The notes beneath the pieces are model-generated. The model had not been told where the DNA came from and did not search any database. It worked only from the letters and a program-made list of their open reading frames with translations. Positions 35,936-45,378 of a stretch of 64,000 nt of DNA are shown piece after piece. The stretch comes from an uncultured Sutterella sp. (GTDB taxonomy: Bacteria > Pseudomonadota > Gammaproteobacteria > Burkholderiales > Burkholderiaceae_F): the NCBI GenBank assembly GCA_902463725.1, contig CABQGK010000001.1, positions 186,001-250,000 on the forward strand, in the 5' to 3' direction. Position numbers and translations under genes: made by a program. Within the stretch, counting starts at the first letter, position 1, and every line of letters begins with the position of its first letter.

Positions 35936-37210
35936 TCAAACTCTTGACGTGCGCTTGAGCCCAGGAACCCGATCGAGGATGGCACTAGCAAGGTCACCAT
36001 TGTCGTAGAGCGTGGCTTGCCAGCGGCGCGCTACGGCTTTCAACGAGTCCCGCACGCGCCAAAGCGCGCAGAATTCGTCGATAAATTGCGAGCGCGCCGT
36101 CGCTTCTGGTGCGTGCGAGAGCGTTGCTTTCTTCTGCTCGGCTCCCGTGAGGCGGCAGCCAGCCGTCCACGCTTCATTGACGCGCTGCCAGAGACCGAGC
36201 GCTTCAGCCTCTTTTTGCGTGGTGCGTTCGTCGATTGCCGCCAAGCTAAAACGCGCTAGCCAGGCCGAGAGCTTGATTTCGTGCGCCATGTCGGTGGTGG
36301 GGTAGATCGACCAGATGAGCGGCACGGCGCCCAGCTGTGCCCGTACAAAGCTTTCTTCTCCTCGAATGAGTGCAAGATCAGCCACCCAGATCGCCTCATC
36401 AAAGGCTGCCTGCGCCAAGTAGCCGAGCCGACACACATTGTGCGAGCATTCTACCAAGCGGGCAGCGAGTCGCTCACCCGCTTCGCCCTCTGCAATGAGC
36501 ACATTGATGGGGGAGGGGAGGGTGGCGAGCGCGTCCGCTAGCCACTCTACGGGATAGGTTGGGTAGGAAAAGAAAAAGAGCGTGGGCAGGGCGGGATTTG
36601 CACCGAGCTGAGTGAGCACTCGCTCGCGAGAGAGCGTTTGGATACGCGCTCGATCGTCGGGGCTATTAAAAAGCCCGCCTGTTTTTTTCGTAAAGCCTGG
36701 ATAAAACCAAAGCTTTTGCGCGCCGAGCGTGGGATGTCGTCCCCAGAGCCCATGGCAGTCATCGGCATAGGGCTCCGCGGTGAGGTATTCCAGGTTCATC
36801 CAGAGCCGCACATGACCGTCATCCAACTCGCTTTCAAAGCGCTCGGGGAGCCGGCAACCAAAGGTTTCCATCACAAGCCGCGGAGGCACCGAACCCAAAA
36901 TCGTGGCGCGCTCGGGCGAGCCGATAGTCGCTTCAAACGTCTCCCAACGCATGACGCCACAGTCGCCCTGCGCAAGCCTCACCAGCGAGAGGGGCTCACG
37001 CCAGGTTAGCTCGGGCACCATGCGCTCTAGCACCTCGGGGTGATCAATGATGAGTAAGACGCGTAAGCCCTCCTCAGAGAGACGCCCCGCGAGACGCCAA
37101 CACACTCCTGCATCGCCAAAATTATCAATGACGCGGCAGAAGATAAAAGCTCCCCAAGGGCTAAGCGGCGCGAGGGGGTGCGATTCGGTGAGGGTGTTTG
37201 TTGCGTTCAT
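35936..37210 (-). CDS. earP: EF-P arginine rhamnosyltransferase EarP
   Basis: GT-B glycosyltransferase that transfers rhamnose from dTDP-beta-L-rhamnose to Arg32 of EF-P and so activates it. Family signatures: CRVIDNFGDAGVCWRLA near residue 25 with the conserved acidic residues, YPGFTKKTGGL in the middle and RGEESFVRAQLG near residue 300, which binds the nucleotide sugar. 424 residues, slightly longer than the usual 370-390. Located directly upstream of efp, the conserved genomic arrangement. Confidence 0.93.
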   Translation of the reverse strand: MNATNTLTESHPLAPLSPWGAFIFCRVIDNFGDAGVCWRLAGRLSEEGLRVLLIIDHPEVLERMVPELTWREPLSLVRLAQGDCGVMRWETFEATIGSPERATILGSVPPRLVMETFGCRLPERFESELDDGHVRLWMNLEYLTAEPYADDCHGLWGRHPTLGAQKLWFYPGFTKKTGGLFNSPDDRARIQTLSRERVLTQLGANPALPTLFFFSYPTYPVEWLADALATLPSPINVLIAEGEAGERLAARLVECSHNVCRLGYLAQAAFDEAIWVADLALIRGEESFVRAQLGAVPLIWSIYPTTDMAHEIKLSAWLARFSLAAIDERTTQKEAEALGLWQRVNEAWTAGCRLTGAEQKKATLSHAPEATARSQFIDEFCALWRVRDSLKAVARRWQATLYDNGDLASAILDRVPGLKRTSRV

Positions 37211-37531
37211 GCTAGCGAGGCTGTGGAGTAAATGGGCTTGACGTGGGGCGCCACAAAAGAGCGCGGCTGTCTGCGCATATCCTAGCAGAGCGGCTTAGGC
37301 GCTGTGCGAGAAGGTTGCTCGCGGGTGAGTGCTCGCTCTCACAGTCGTTAAGCCAACGGCGCGCGCAAAAATCCGACTTTCTTCGAGCGCCGCAGCCCCA
37401 AGTAAATCGCTAAAATACATGTCCGCTTTGAGCCTTTTTTCGCTTGGGTCTAGCGCGCAAGCTCCCCGAGCATATTTGGCGCTGAGCGCGAAAAACGTTT
37501 CCCCATTTCTTGACTTGCATTGAGGCAAATC

Positions 37532-38506
37532 ATGCAACGTGCTATTTTGGCACTCGCACTCTCAGCCGCGCTAGCAGGCTGTACAAGTGTGACGCCTACG
37601 GCCGATGAAATCAACGCCGCTGGCGCACTCACCACGGCACCGATCCCGCTTAAGCTCGGTGTGATGGCTAAGGATCCGAGTCACTTTCAGGTGGCAACAG
37701 CCGCTGCTGGGAGTGGTTCAAGCGCAACAAACTGCGTACTCGTTACGAATGCTGTGCTCGAAGGCTATGTAAACAGTATGCGTGTTGTTTTTGAGCAGGT
37801 TGTGCTCATTAAGAGCGCGAGTGACTGTCCGGACTGCGATTTGTTTTCTTCATTTGACGCGTCCATTCAGTTTGGTAGCGTGAGTGGCTATAACGCACAA
37901 GTCTCCGCCGATTACTTGGCGCGCGATGGTAAGCGGGTGCTCACTAGCATTTCGAGCCTCGGCAAAGCGATTTTCGATCAGACCAATGCGAGCAGCATTG
38001 GCATGACGCTCATTAATGGCGCGAGCCTCGGGGTGCTTGCGCCCGTGACGCAGCCGCTCGGGCAACAGATGCAGTGTAGCTTCATGCAGAGCCGCGCGGA
38101 GACGATTTTTAATCAGCTCCTTGCGGAAACCGCTGTGAAGGCACGTGCGGATGCTGCGCTTTCGGTGGCTAATGTGAAAGCTGGCACGAGCACGGCGACG
38201 GCGGTGATCCCCGCTGCGAGTAGCGCCGCGGCGGCTACGAAAGAAACGACGCAGAGCGCAGCTACGCCTGCTGCCTCTGCGGCGCCCGCAACCGCGGAGC
38301 GTACGACGCCCACAGAGGAGTCGAAGAACGGTGAGCCAAGCACGTCGAACTCGACGGCGGTCACCCCTAAAGCTACGGCCCCCGTTTCGACGCGTACGAT
38401 GGACGAAAAATTCAACGATCTCACCAAGCTCAAAGAGCTTCTTGATAAGGGCATTTTGACGCAGAGTGAGTTTGATGCCGAAAAGGCAAAGGTGTTGTCG
38501 CAGTGA
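37532..38506 (+). CDS. Lipoprotein with C-terminal SHOCT-like segment
   Basis: Type II signal peptide with lipobox LAGC at about residue 18, so probably an envelope lipoprotein of 324 residues. The N-terminal 200 residues form a domain I do not recognise. A disordered Ala/Thr/Ser-rich stretch (about 205-285) precedes a short helical tail, KLKELLDKGILTQSEFDAEK, that matches the SHOCT motif, an oligomerisation element. Start ATG 37532 has GAGG six bases upstream. The 321 bases before it (37211-37531) hold no clear gene. Confidence 0.8.
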   Translation: MQRAILALALSAALAGCTSVTPTADEINAAGALTTAPIPLKLGVMAKDPSHFQVATAAAGSGSSATNCVLVTNAVLEGYVNSMRVVFEQVVLIKSASDCPDCDLFSSFDASIQFGSVSGYNAQVSADYLARDGKRVLTSISSLGKAIFDQTNASSIGMTLINGASLGVLAPVTQPLGQQMQCSFMQSRAETIFNQLLAETAVKARADAALSVANVKAGTSTATAVIPAASSAAAATKETTQSAATPAASAAPATAERTTPTEESKNGEPSTSNSTAVTPKATAPVSTRTMDEKFNDLTKLKELLDKGILTQSEFDAEKAKVLSQ

Positions 38507-38561
38507 GTAGCGCGCCATCGTAGCGCGCGGGTTCGAGTTGACACACCAAAGAGGAGGATGG

Positions 38562-40592
38562 ATGGGCGAGAGCCAAAAGTCGCAAGTGGCGAGCGCACCG
38601 CTTGAGCAAGTGCCTTCGGAGCGAGTCGCTGAGAGGGCGGAGAGCGAAGCCGCTGAAGCCGCACAGATTGAGATTAGTGAAGGAGAGGTTCGTGCGTTCG
38701 ACCCAGATCGCGAACTTAAAACGCTCCCTAACCTCCCAGGCTGCTATCGCTACTTTGATAAGCATGACGTGTGCCTATACGTGGGCAAGGCTCGTGACTT
38801 AAAAAAGCGCGTCTCCTCGTACTTCCGCGGTCATGGACTCTCGCCGCGAATCGCGATCATGGTGAGTCAGATTGCGCGCTTGGAAACAACGGTCACGCGT
38901 AGTGAGGCTGAGGCGCTGCTACTTGAAAACAATCTCATCAAGACGCTTTCGCCCAAATACAACATCCTTTTTCGTGACGATAAGAGTTACCCCTACATCA
39001 AACTCGGTCCAGAGGAGTTTCCACGACTCTCTTACTATCGAGGAGGGGTCGACCGACGCTCGCGCTTTTTTGGGCCTTTTCCCAATAGCACCGCAGTGCG
39101 CGAGTCGATTCAGGTGATGCAAAAGGTCTTTGGATTGCGCACCTGTGAGAATTCGGTTTTTCAAAACCGCGATCGTGCTTGTTTGCTCGGTCAGATTGGG
39201 CGTTGCAGTGCCCCCTGCGTGGGGCGCATCAGCGCAGAGGACTATGCGCGCGACGTTGAGCGCGCCATCGAGTTTTTAGAGGGTCGCACCCAAGAGGTCA
39301 TTGAGCGCTACCGCACGAAGATGCAAGAAGCAAGCGAGCGCTGGGCGTTTGAAGAAGCTGCAATCTACCGTGATCGCATCGCAGCGCTGACAACGCTACA
39401 GGAGCAGCAGGCCATTGAGACCACGGGCGGCGATGTGGATGCGGATATCCTGAGCTGCATGGTTGTGGGTGCTGTCGCGTGTGTCAACCTTGCGATGGTG
39501 CGCGGTGGGCGTCACCTTGGGGATCGACCGACCTTCCCACGCGTCACCCAAAAAAGCGCAGCGCTCATGCCTGCGCCCTCTGAACTTCTTGAGGCCTACA
39601 TCGAGCAGCACTACGAGGATCTTGCGATCCCGACGGTGCTCATTCTTGATGCGGAGGGCTGGGATGAAGCCGAACGCCGTAGCTTTGTCGAGCGCACCGA
39701 AGAGCTCTTAGCTGCGATGGCAGGGCGGCGTGTGGCTGTCGTTACCGAGCCGCGTGATGCGCGACGTCGCTGGCTTGAGATGTGTCGTGAAGGGGCGAAA
39801 GTGGCCCTTGCACGACATTTACAGGAAGAGGGCAATCAGCTCACACGACTCAAAGAGTTGATCGAGGTACTGGGCTTAGAGCCCGAGGACGGCGATCCCC
39901 TGAAAGTCTCGATCGAGTGCTTTGATATTTCGCACACGCAGGGTGAGGCGACGCAGGCAAGTTGCGTGGTGTACCGTGAGGGGCGTATGCAGAGCTCGCT
40001 CTACCGGCGCTTTAATATCACCGGCATTGAACCCGGCGATGACTACGCGGCGATGCGTCAGGTGCTTGAGCGTCGTTACCGCCCCGTGACGCGTGGTGAA
40101 GCTGTGTTACCCACGATCGTGCTTGTCGATGGCGGCAAAGGTCAAGTCGAAATGGCGCGTCAGGTCTTCACAGAGCTCGGTCTAGACCTCTCGGTGATTG
40201 TGGGCGTTGCTAAAGGCGAAGGTCGTAAGACGGGGCTAGAGACGCTTATCTTCCCTGAGATTGATGGGGTGCGGCGTGAGGGCCTGGTGCTAGGGACCAT
40301 GAGTCGTGCGCTCATGCTCATTGCCGAGGTGCGCGATGAGGCGCACCGATTCGCCATCACGGGGATGCGTGCTAAGCGTGCCAAGAGTCGCCAGAGCTCT
40401 CGCCTTGAAGATCTAGAAGGCGTGGGACCGAAGCGGCGCGCTAAACTCTTGACACACTTCGGCGGTATGAAGCAGCTAAAAAACGCCTCTGCCGAACAGA
40501 TTGCTCGCGTGGAGGGAATTTCCGCTGCGCTCGCAACGAAAATTTACGCCCAACTACACCAAAGCACTGACATTGGTGGCGAGGCTGGGTGA
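38562..40592 (+). CDS. uvrC: Excinuclease ABC subunit C
   Basis: Nuclease of nucleotide excision repair that makes both cuts around the UvrAB-bound lesion. Order of domains: GIY-YIG nuclease ([12 protein letters not shown] to [12 protein letters not shown]), UVR motif for UvrB binding (about 225-260), RNase H-like 5' nuclease ([21 protein letters not shown]), and two helix-hairpin-helix motifs at the end ([18 protein letters not shown]). 676 residues, about 65 more than E. coli, mostly an N-terminal extension of 45 Glu/Ala-rich residues. AGGAGG at 38552 supports ATG 38562. Confidence 0.95.
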   Translation: MGESQKSQVASAPLEQVPSERVAERAESEAAEAAQIEISEGEVRAFDPDRELKTLPNLPGCYRYFDKHDVCLYVGKARDLKKRVSSYFRGHGLSPRIAIMVSQIARLETTVTRSEAEALLLENNLIKTLSPKYNILFRDDKSYPYIKLGPEEFPRLSYYRGGVDRRSRFFGPFPNSTAVRESIQVMQKVFGLRTCENSVFQNRDRACLLGQIGRCSAPCVGRISAEDYARDVERAIEFLEGRTQEVIERYRTKMQEASERWAFEEAAIYRDRIAALTTLQEQQAIETTGGDVDADILSCMVVGAVACVNLAMVRGGRHLGDRPTFPRVTQKSAALMPAPSELLEAYIEQHYEDLAIPTVLILDAEGWDEAERRSFVERTEELLAAMAGRRVAVVTEPRDARRRWLEMCREGAKVALARHLQEEGNQLTRLKELIEVLGLEPEDGDPLKVSIECFDISHTQGEATQASCVVYREGRMQSSLYRRFNITGIEPGDDYAAMRQVLERRYRPVTRGEAVLPTIVLVDGGKGQVEMARQVFTELGLDLSVIVGVAKGEGRKTGLETLIFPEIDGVRREGLVLGTMSRALMLIAEVRDEAHRFAITGMRAKRAKSRQSSRLEDLEGVGPKRRAKLLTHFGGMKQLKNASAEQIARVEGISAALATKIYAQLHQSTDIGGEAG

Positions 40593-40645
40593 TAATAGTC
40601 GAATCCGTTTTAAAAAACGTCTCCCTCTGCACATAAACCGAGAAG

Positions 40646-41251
40646 ATGCCGAAACTGAAGCCCCCCTTCAAGCTCAATATGCCGATGGTGCTTACCTGGG
40701 CCCGAATTGCCATGATCCCCTTCATTATTGGGGTGTTCTATCTGCCTGGTGACTGGCTCACGATGTCGGAGAAGAATGTGCTGGCTTGTGGGCTTTTCGT
40801 GATTGCAGCCGTCACCGATGCGCTGGATGGGTTTCTTGCGCGGCGCTATGCCGCGTGGGCTACGCCCATGGGGGCGTTCCTCGACCCTGTGGCCGATAAA
40901 CTCATCGTCTCCGCGGCGCTGGTGGCACTCGTGGGCCTGGGGCGTTGCGATATGCTCCTTGCGATGATCATCATTGCGCGTGAAATTACGGTTTCTGCCT
41001 TGCGTGAATGGATGGCCAAAGTGGGCGAAAGTGGCAAGGTTAAGGTCAACTGGTTTGGCAAAATCAAAACAATCGCGCAGATGGTGGCCATTCCCAGCCT
41101 CTTGTGGTGGGATCCGGTGATTATTAATTCGTCGCTCTTTTCTGGCGCACTCAACATTGCGCTCATGGGCGAAGTGCTCATGTACGTGGCGGCGATTCTG
41201 ACGATTTACTCCATGTACGTGTATCTGCGCGCTGCGCGCAACGCGTTTTAA
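40646..41251 (+). CDS. pgsA: CDP-diacylglycerol-glycerol-3-phosphate 3-phosphatidyltransferase
   Basis: Integral membrane enzyme that makes phosphatidylglycerophosphate, the committed step to phosphatidylglycerol and cardiolipin. The CDP-alcohol phosphotransferase signature with its aspartates is complete, running from TDALDGFLARRY to GAFLDPVADKL. 201 residues with six helices. The uvrC-pgsA order is conserved in many proteobacteria; 53 bases separate them. No tRNA genes follow, unlike the arrangement in enterics. Confidence 0.93.
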   Translation: MPKLKPPFKLNMPMVLTWARIAMIPFIIGVFYLPGDWLTMSEKNVLACGLFVIAAVTDALDGFLARRYAAWATPMGAFLDPVADKLIVSAALVALVGLGRCDMLLAMIIIAREITVSALREWMAKVGESGKVKVNWFGKIKTIAQMVAIPSLLWWDPVIINSSLFSGALNIALMGEVLMYVAAILTIYSMYVYLRAARNAF

Positions 41252-41462
41252 GGCGTACGGCGCGCACCCGTGAAGACGCCTCTCGGCCGTCACGCGCAGG
41301 CGGCTTTGCTTTTTGTTGCACTGAGCGCGGTGCGAGCCGTGCAACAAATCCATACATCCTGCGCAACGCTCTAATCATTTCACCCAATTGCGTCCGCGCG
41401 CTTGAGAGCGGACAATGTGCGCAGTCATGAAAGGGGGCTCGGGCGTAACGCTTGGGCGCAGG

Positions 41463-41490
41463 GCGAGGCAGGCCGCCTCGCTTTTCCTTT
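41463..41490 (+). terminator. Terminator-like hairpin before pepT
   Basis: GCGAGGC (41463-41469) pairs with GCCTCGC (41475-41481), then TTTTCCTTTT. It lies 27 bases upstream of the pepT start. It may end pgsA transcripts or attenuate pepT. Confidence 0.65.
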
Positions 41491-41517
41491 TAGCTCGCAC
41501 CATCATGGAGTGTTTTT

Positions 41518-42780
41518 GTGGACCGCAACGCTGACATTTCATCGCTACCGAAACTCGTTCAACGATTTCTTGGCTACACCCAGTATGTAACCACCTCAGA
41601 TAGTCATTCTGAGCGCCGCCCTTCTAGTGAAGGGCAGGTCGTTTTTGCTGATGCACTCGAGCAAGAGCTGCGAGCCATGGGTGTTGAGGATGTACGGCGC
41701 ACGCCCGAAGGCATTGTCATGGCCTCCATTCCTGCGAGCCACGGCGCAGAAAATGCGCCGGCCATTGGGCTCATCGCCCATATAGACACCTCGCCCGATG
41801 CGTCGGGCGGTCCCGTCAACTGGCGCATCGCCCGCTATCAGGGGGGCGATATCGTTTTGGACGCCGAGCAAGAGATTACGCTCTCACCGCGGCAGTTCCC
41901 TGAAATCATCCGCTACTTGGGGCAGGACATCATCGTCACCGATGGACACTCGTTGCTGGGCGCTGACGATAAGGCGGGTGTGGCTATTGCCATGAGTGTC
42001 ATCGAAACCTTTACCCGTAACCCTGCTCTGCCGCACGCTAAGCTCTGCGTTGCCTTTACGCCTGATGAGGAAATTAGCCGTGGCACGGACCACTTTGACA
42101 TTGACGCCTTTGGTGCTAGGTACGCCTATACGATCGACGGGGGCGAACTCGGTGAGCTCGATAGCGAAAATTTCAACGCAGCAATCGCCAAAGTAACCTT
42201 CTATGGGCTTTCGGTGCATCCTGGGCACGCGAAGGGAAAACTCGTGAACGCCACGCTGCTTCTCAACGACTTTATCCGGAGTCTGCCGCGAGACGAAACC
42301 CCAGAGCGCACCGAGGGCTACGAGGGGTTCTATCACCTTATCCGCATCGAGGGCACCGTTGAGCGAGCTAGCGCCATCATTCTCATTCGCGACCATGATC
42401 GCGATGCGTTTGAAGTGCGCAAGTCTCGGTTCGTCGCGCGCGCAGAGGACTACAACCGAGATGGCGTGCGCCGAGTCGACGTGAAGATGAAAGATCAGTA
42501 CTACAACATGCGGGATCGTCTCAAAGAAACCCCCGTCGTGCTTAAACTCGCGCGCTCGGCCATGGAAGCTGTGGGGGTGAGCGTCGTTGAGAATCCTATT
42601 CGTGGTGGCACCGATGGGGCGCGTCTGACGCAGATGGGGCTGCCGTGTCCCAATCTTTTTACGGGCGGCCTCAATTTCCACGGCATCTACGAGTGCCTGC
42701 CGGTGCCCTCATTTATGAAGGCGTATGAAGTCGTGCTTGAACTTGTCTCACGCTCAGCGCGCGTGCGTAGCCTTGCCTAA
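41518..42780 (+). CDS. pepT: Peptidase T (tripeptide aminopeptidase)
   Basis: Cytosolic M20B metallopeptidase that removes N-terminal residues from tripeptides. The dinuclear zinc site is visible in order: LIAHIDTSPD (His, Asp), GADDKAG (bridging Asp), TPDEEISRG (catalytic Glu pair), TIDGGELGE (Asp) and LNFHGIYECLP (His). The dimerisation-domain block HPGHAKGKLVNA is conserved. 420 residues. GTG at 41518 is the start, with GGAG seven bases upstream. PepT is often induced anaerobically in other bacteria. Confidence 0.94.
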   Translation: MDRNADISSLPKLVQRFLGYTQYVTTSDSHSERRPSSEGQVVFADALEQELRAMGVEDVRRTPEGIVMASIPASHGAENAPAIGLIAHIDTSPDASGGPVNWRIARYQGGDIVLDAEQEITLSPRQFPEIIRYLGQDIIVTDGHSLLGADDKAGVAIAMSVIETFTRNPALPHAKLCVAFTPDEEISRGTDHFDIDAFGARYAYTIDGGELGELDSENFNAAIAKVTFYGLSVHPGHAKGKLVNATLLLNDFIRSLPRDETPERTEGYEGFYHLIRIEGTVERASAIILIRDHDRDAFEVRKSRFVARAEDYNRDGVRRVDVKMKDQYYNMRDRLKETPVVLKLARSAMEAVGVSVVENPIRGGTDGARLTQMGLPCPNLFTGGLNFHGIYECLPVPSFMKAYEVVLELVSRSARVRSLA

Positions 42781-43514
42781 GCGCTCTAGCGCTACTTTGC
42801 GGGCAAAGCCAATTTTTGGCCACGATCGAGCGAATATTTCGACGTGGCCAATGTCATGCCCTTAGACACTGTGTCAGAAAACCTTCTACCGCAGGCTCTC
42901 GAGCTTGCTCGCTAGGGGGCTCATTTTTGTGAAAGACTGACTTTTTGTGTCCAAAATATAAATAATAATCGTATTGTCATCTGTTGCTTACGTATTGTGC
43001 ATACGTGCACAATGCTTTGTGTACATAGGCATACCGCACAAATGATGCGCTCGCGGTGCGTGTTTTTGACAGTAGTGTCAAACAGAATGATTTTAGACGT
43101 GGTAATCGCTCTCATCCATTTGACAGCGCTCAGCGCAATTAGCTGGGGCTTATCACGAGTTGAAATGTGTCCACACTGTGCCTAATTTACATCGTGACAA
43201 TTTAGACTCAAGTGTCACTAAAATACAGCTAATTATTGAGTCTTTCTGATGTAATAAAGCTTATTGACATGAAGGATTAATAAGTAAATTTTGGACGAAA
43301 AATTTTCTCTCTAATAAAAGCCGTGACGATGTATTTTCCGTGCAATTTGGAAGTGGCAGTAAGGCGCTTCAGTATTGCTTGACATAAAGAAAATACATTG
43401 AAAAACGGACATAAAACTAAGGGATCTAGCATTCTGCCAGCATTGCAAAAATGGACAATTTTTGTTAGACGCCGTACACTTTTTACATTTCCCTATCTCA
43501 ATTTGACCAATACC
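42781..43514. promoter_or_regulatory. AT-rich regulatory region before the Crp/Fnr-family gene
   Basis: About 730 bases without a supported gene. Two perfect inverted repeats stand out: ATTGTGCA (42994-43001) with TGCACAAT (43006-43013), and TTTGACA (43065-43071) with TGTCAAA (43076-43082), both with a four-base centre. A looser pair GTGACA (43194-43199) and TGTCAC (43213-43218) follows. Both perfect repeats have half-site spacing like Crp sites. No convincing sigma-70 promoter near the downstream start. Confidence 0.6.
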
Positions 43515-44276
43515 ATGAGACAGATCTTCACTGCCCTTCCCTATGTTGAACCCGCTGTCCCTGATGATATTGCGGCACTCATCCGAGCCAATGGTCGCGC
43601 TCTAGAACTCAAGGCGGGAGATATCCTCAAAATGCCTGGGGATCTGCATCACTTCTACATGGTCGAGGAGGGGGTGTGTGGTTACTTTGTGGCGGGTGCC
43701 GTGTTTGGTCATTCACGCATTCTCTCGCTGCTGCCGCCGCAGCGCACCGTAGCGGACCTCTCGGTGAGTACGCAGCGGCGTTGCAATATTGAGACGCGAG
43801 CTGTCACGGCGCGTGTGCGTGCTTGGGCGTGCCCAGCGCGGTTCTTTCATGACTTTATCTATAGCGATCCCAAGCGTGCTGAGGAACTCTATCTACTCGC
43901 CGTCAATAAGCATGAGTCGACGGTGGAGGGGATGGTGGCGAATTTTACGTTGCCGCCCGAGCAGCGTCTCAAGATTCTGCTTAAGCGTTTGATTGTTGAC
44001 TCGCTTGAGCTGCCCGAAGCTGAGACGTGGTTACCCGTGCGATGGCGTTTAACCGCAGAAATTATGGGGCTTGTAGTGAATCTGACGCGCTCCAATGTCT
44101 CGCGTCAGCTTAATCTCTGGCGTGAAGCAGGGCTCACGCGCAAGGTTGGGCTCGACTGGGAAGCACACCGTGCGCTCTTTGACGATATATATGATTGGCA
44201 GACGGAGTTCCCAGCGGCAGATGGCCGCGAGGTTGCTAAGGTGATTGCGAGTCTGCGCGCAGAGACGGGCGAGTAG
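43515..44276 (+). CDS. Crp/Fnr-family transcriptional regulator
   Basis: Cyclic-nucleotide-binding-fold regulator of 253 residues. The sensor domain (about 20-120) contains GDILKMPGDLHHFYMVEEGVC, the RmlC-like barrel start, and is followed by the long dimer helix and a winged helix-turn-helix (EIMGLVVNLTRSNVSRQLN). There is no N-terminal cysteine cluster, so it is not an Fe-S FNR, and the cAMP-binding signature of Crp is not apparent; the ligand is unknown. An upstream in-frame ATG at 43398 would add 39 residues without similarity, so ATG 43515 is preferred, though its ribosome-binding site is weak. Confidence 0.8.
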   Translation: MRQIFTALPYVEPAVPDDIAALIRANGRALELKAGDILKMPGDLHHFYMVEEGVCGYFVAGAVFGHSRILSLLPPQRTVADLSVSTQRRCNIETRAVTARVRAWACPARFFHDFIYSDPKRAEELYLLAVNKHESTVEGMVANFTLPPEQRLKILLKRLIVDSLELPEAETWLPVRWRLTAEIMGLVVNLTRSNVSRQLNLWREAGLTRKVGLDWEAHRALFDDIYDWQTEFPAADGREVAKVIASLRAETGE

Positions 44277-44300
44277 CGCGAGCACGTTGCTCCTAAAGCA

Positions 44301-44334
44301 AGAGGCACTCAATGCGTTGTTCATGAGTGCCTCT
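44301..44334 (+). terminator. Bidirectional terminator between the Crp/Fnr-family gene and the HicB-like gene
   Basis: AGAGGCACTCA (44301-44311) pairs perfectly with TGAGTGCCTCT (44324-44334), followed by TTGAAT; on the other strand a short T-rich run exists too. Located between converging genes. Confidence 0.78.
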
Positions 44335-44375
44335 TTGAATCGGTTGCTAAGCTGCGCGCCCTTCGGCGTGCTCTC

Positions 44376-44807
44376 TTAGGGGAGCGTGACCGCGTCAACG
44401 GAGAAGGAGCGATCGAGTTTGAGTAATAACTGCTCGACTTTATCGAGCCCAGAATTGCGCGATAGGTCGAGCACGCGCTGTAGCTCTTGGCGAGAACAGC
44501 CATAGCGGCGTGCCAGCTCGCTCGCGGACATATTGACCTTGAGTAGGCGATGCCAAAGCAGAATCTTTGCCTGTAGACCAATGTGCACGTAGAGGTAGTA
44601 CTCGCCCTTTTTTACGCGGGAGGGTGCGGGGATCTCACGCCCTAGCCGGCGATAACTTACCTCAAGGACCTTACTGAACGCTTCGTGAGCCCGCTCAGCA
44701 ATATCCAAGTGATCATCAAAGCGGATGGTTTCCATTTCCGGTATGTCTGGAAACTCACACCTCAGAGAGCCATCTTCCGCCGTTTTGATCACAAAAGGGT
44801 ATTTCAT
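44376..44807 (-). CDS. HicB-like antitoxin/regulator without HicA partner
   Basis: A 143-residue protein. Residues 1-60 have the HicB partial RNase H-like fold (YPFVIKTAEDGSLRCEFPDIPE, then AHEAFSKVLEVSYRRLGREIP). The C-terminal half has a helix-turn-helix (SASELARRYGCSRQELQRVLD) for DNA binding. HicB normally neutralises the mRNA-cleaving toxin HicA encoded next to it. No HicA-like frame is found on either side, so it is an orphan or a plain regulator. ATG 44807 has AGGAGA eight bases upstream. Confidence 0.75.
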   Translation of the reverse strand: MKYPFVIKTAEDGSLRCEFPDIPEMETIRFDDHLDIAERAHEAFSKVLEVSYRRLGREIPAPSRVKKGEYYLYVHIGLQAKILLWHRLLKVNMSASELARRYGCSRQELQRVLDLSRNSGLDKVEQLLLKLDRSFSVDAVTLP

Positions 44808-44955
44808 AAGGGTTCTCCTTCTGAGCCGTTTGATTAGAGCCCGAGTGATTAAATAATGCTCTGAAGGCTGAGGGTAATTTGCTACATTAGCAATGGCTCT
44901 CAATCAACAGAAAAAATGGTGCTAGAGGATATTTTAGTGCGTTTTTTATTGCCTG

Positions 44956-44985
44956 TTGACAGAAATAGTCCATTTTCTTTGTACT
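44956..44985 (+). promoter_or_regulatory. Possible promoter before the gene remnant
   Basis: A perfect -35 TTGACA (44956-44961), 18 bases, then TGTACT (44980-44985), in an AT-rich stretch. It reads toward the remnant at 45215-45358 and the terminator at 45379, with no intact gene between. Confidence 0.4.
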
Positions 44986-45214
44986 ATTTTAGAGGCCTTG
45001 ATTTCATAGCGATCTCTTGTGAGTTTCACACACGAGCGGCGTGTTATAGGGGAAATGAAGCGAGTCCAAATAATTCAGAAAAGTGTGCCGAGTGTGTCAC
45101 CATCTCGAGCCCCTCACGGTACGGGTGCAATTTCCTGAAATACCTTGATTTTTGAGCCGTTCTCCTGGCGCAATGAAAAGAGGCTGCGATTTCCGTCTGT
45201 AAGCCTCCTATTGT

Positions 45215-45358
45215 GTGCTCCCTCACGATAGGAAGCTTACGTTTAGCGCTATTGCTGAGCATGCAGACTTGGTGGGTCTCACCGTGGCAGAGGACTTTCC
45301 GTGGGATGCGATCAATTTAGCTAGAGTGCTTCGCGCGCAAAGCATCATGTCGCGCTAA
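45215..45358 (+). pseudogene. C-terminal remnant of a lost protein gene
   Basis: A 47-codon frame from GTG 45215 to TAA 45358 reads like the tail of a real enzyme (AEHADLVGLTVAEDFPWDAI) and not like random sequence, but it has no ribosome-binding site and an in-frame stop lies just upstream. A terminator follows 20 bases later. The tail reminds me of the end of arginase/ureohydrolase-family proteins, where a GLTxxEhxPWDxxN-like segment occurs; this identification is tentative. The upstream 250 bases (44965-45214) show no continuation in any frame. Confidence 0.4.
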
Positions 45359-45378
45359 GCGGGTAGCGCTATGGGAAG

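Noticed and set aside
41252..41517. tRNA genes after uvrC-pgsA, as in enteric bacteria
   Set aside because: No cloverleaf or T-arm motif with matching acceptor stem is present.
41427..41534. Possible leader peptide overlapping the pepT start
   Set aside because: No ribosome-binding site precedes its ATG, unlike the exporter leader at 8133, so only the hairpin is reported.
42921..43115. 64-codon frame in the AT-rich gap
   Set aside because: It runs through both palindromes, has no ribosome-binding site and looks like random AT-rich translation.
44904..45155. Possible hicA toxin gene beside the HicB-like gene
   Set aside because: Frames on both strands lack the HicA double-stranded-RNA-binding-like pattern and its conserved His.
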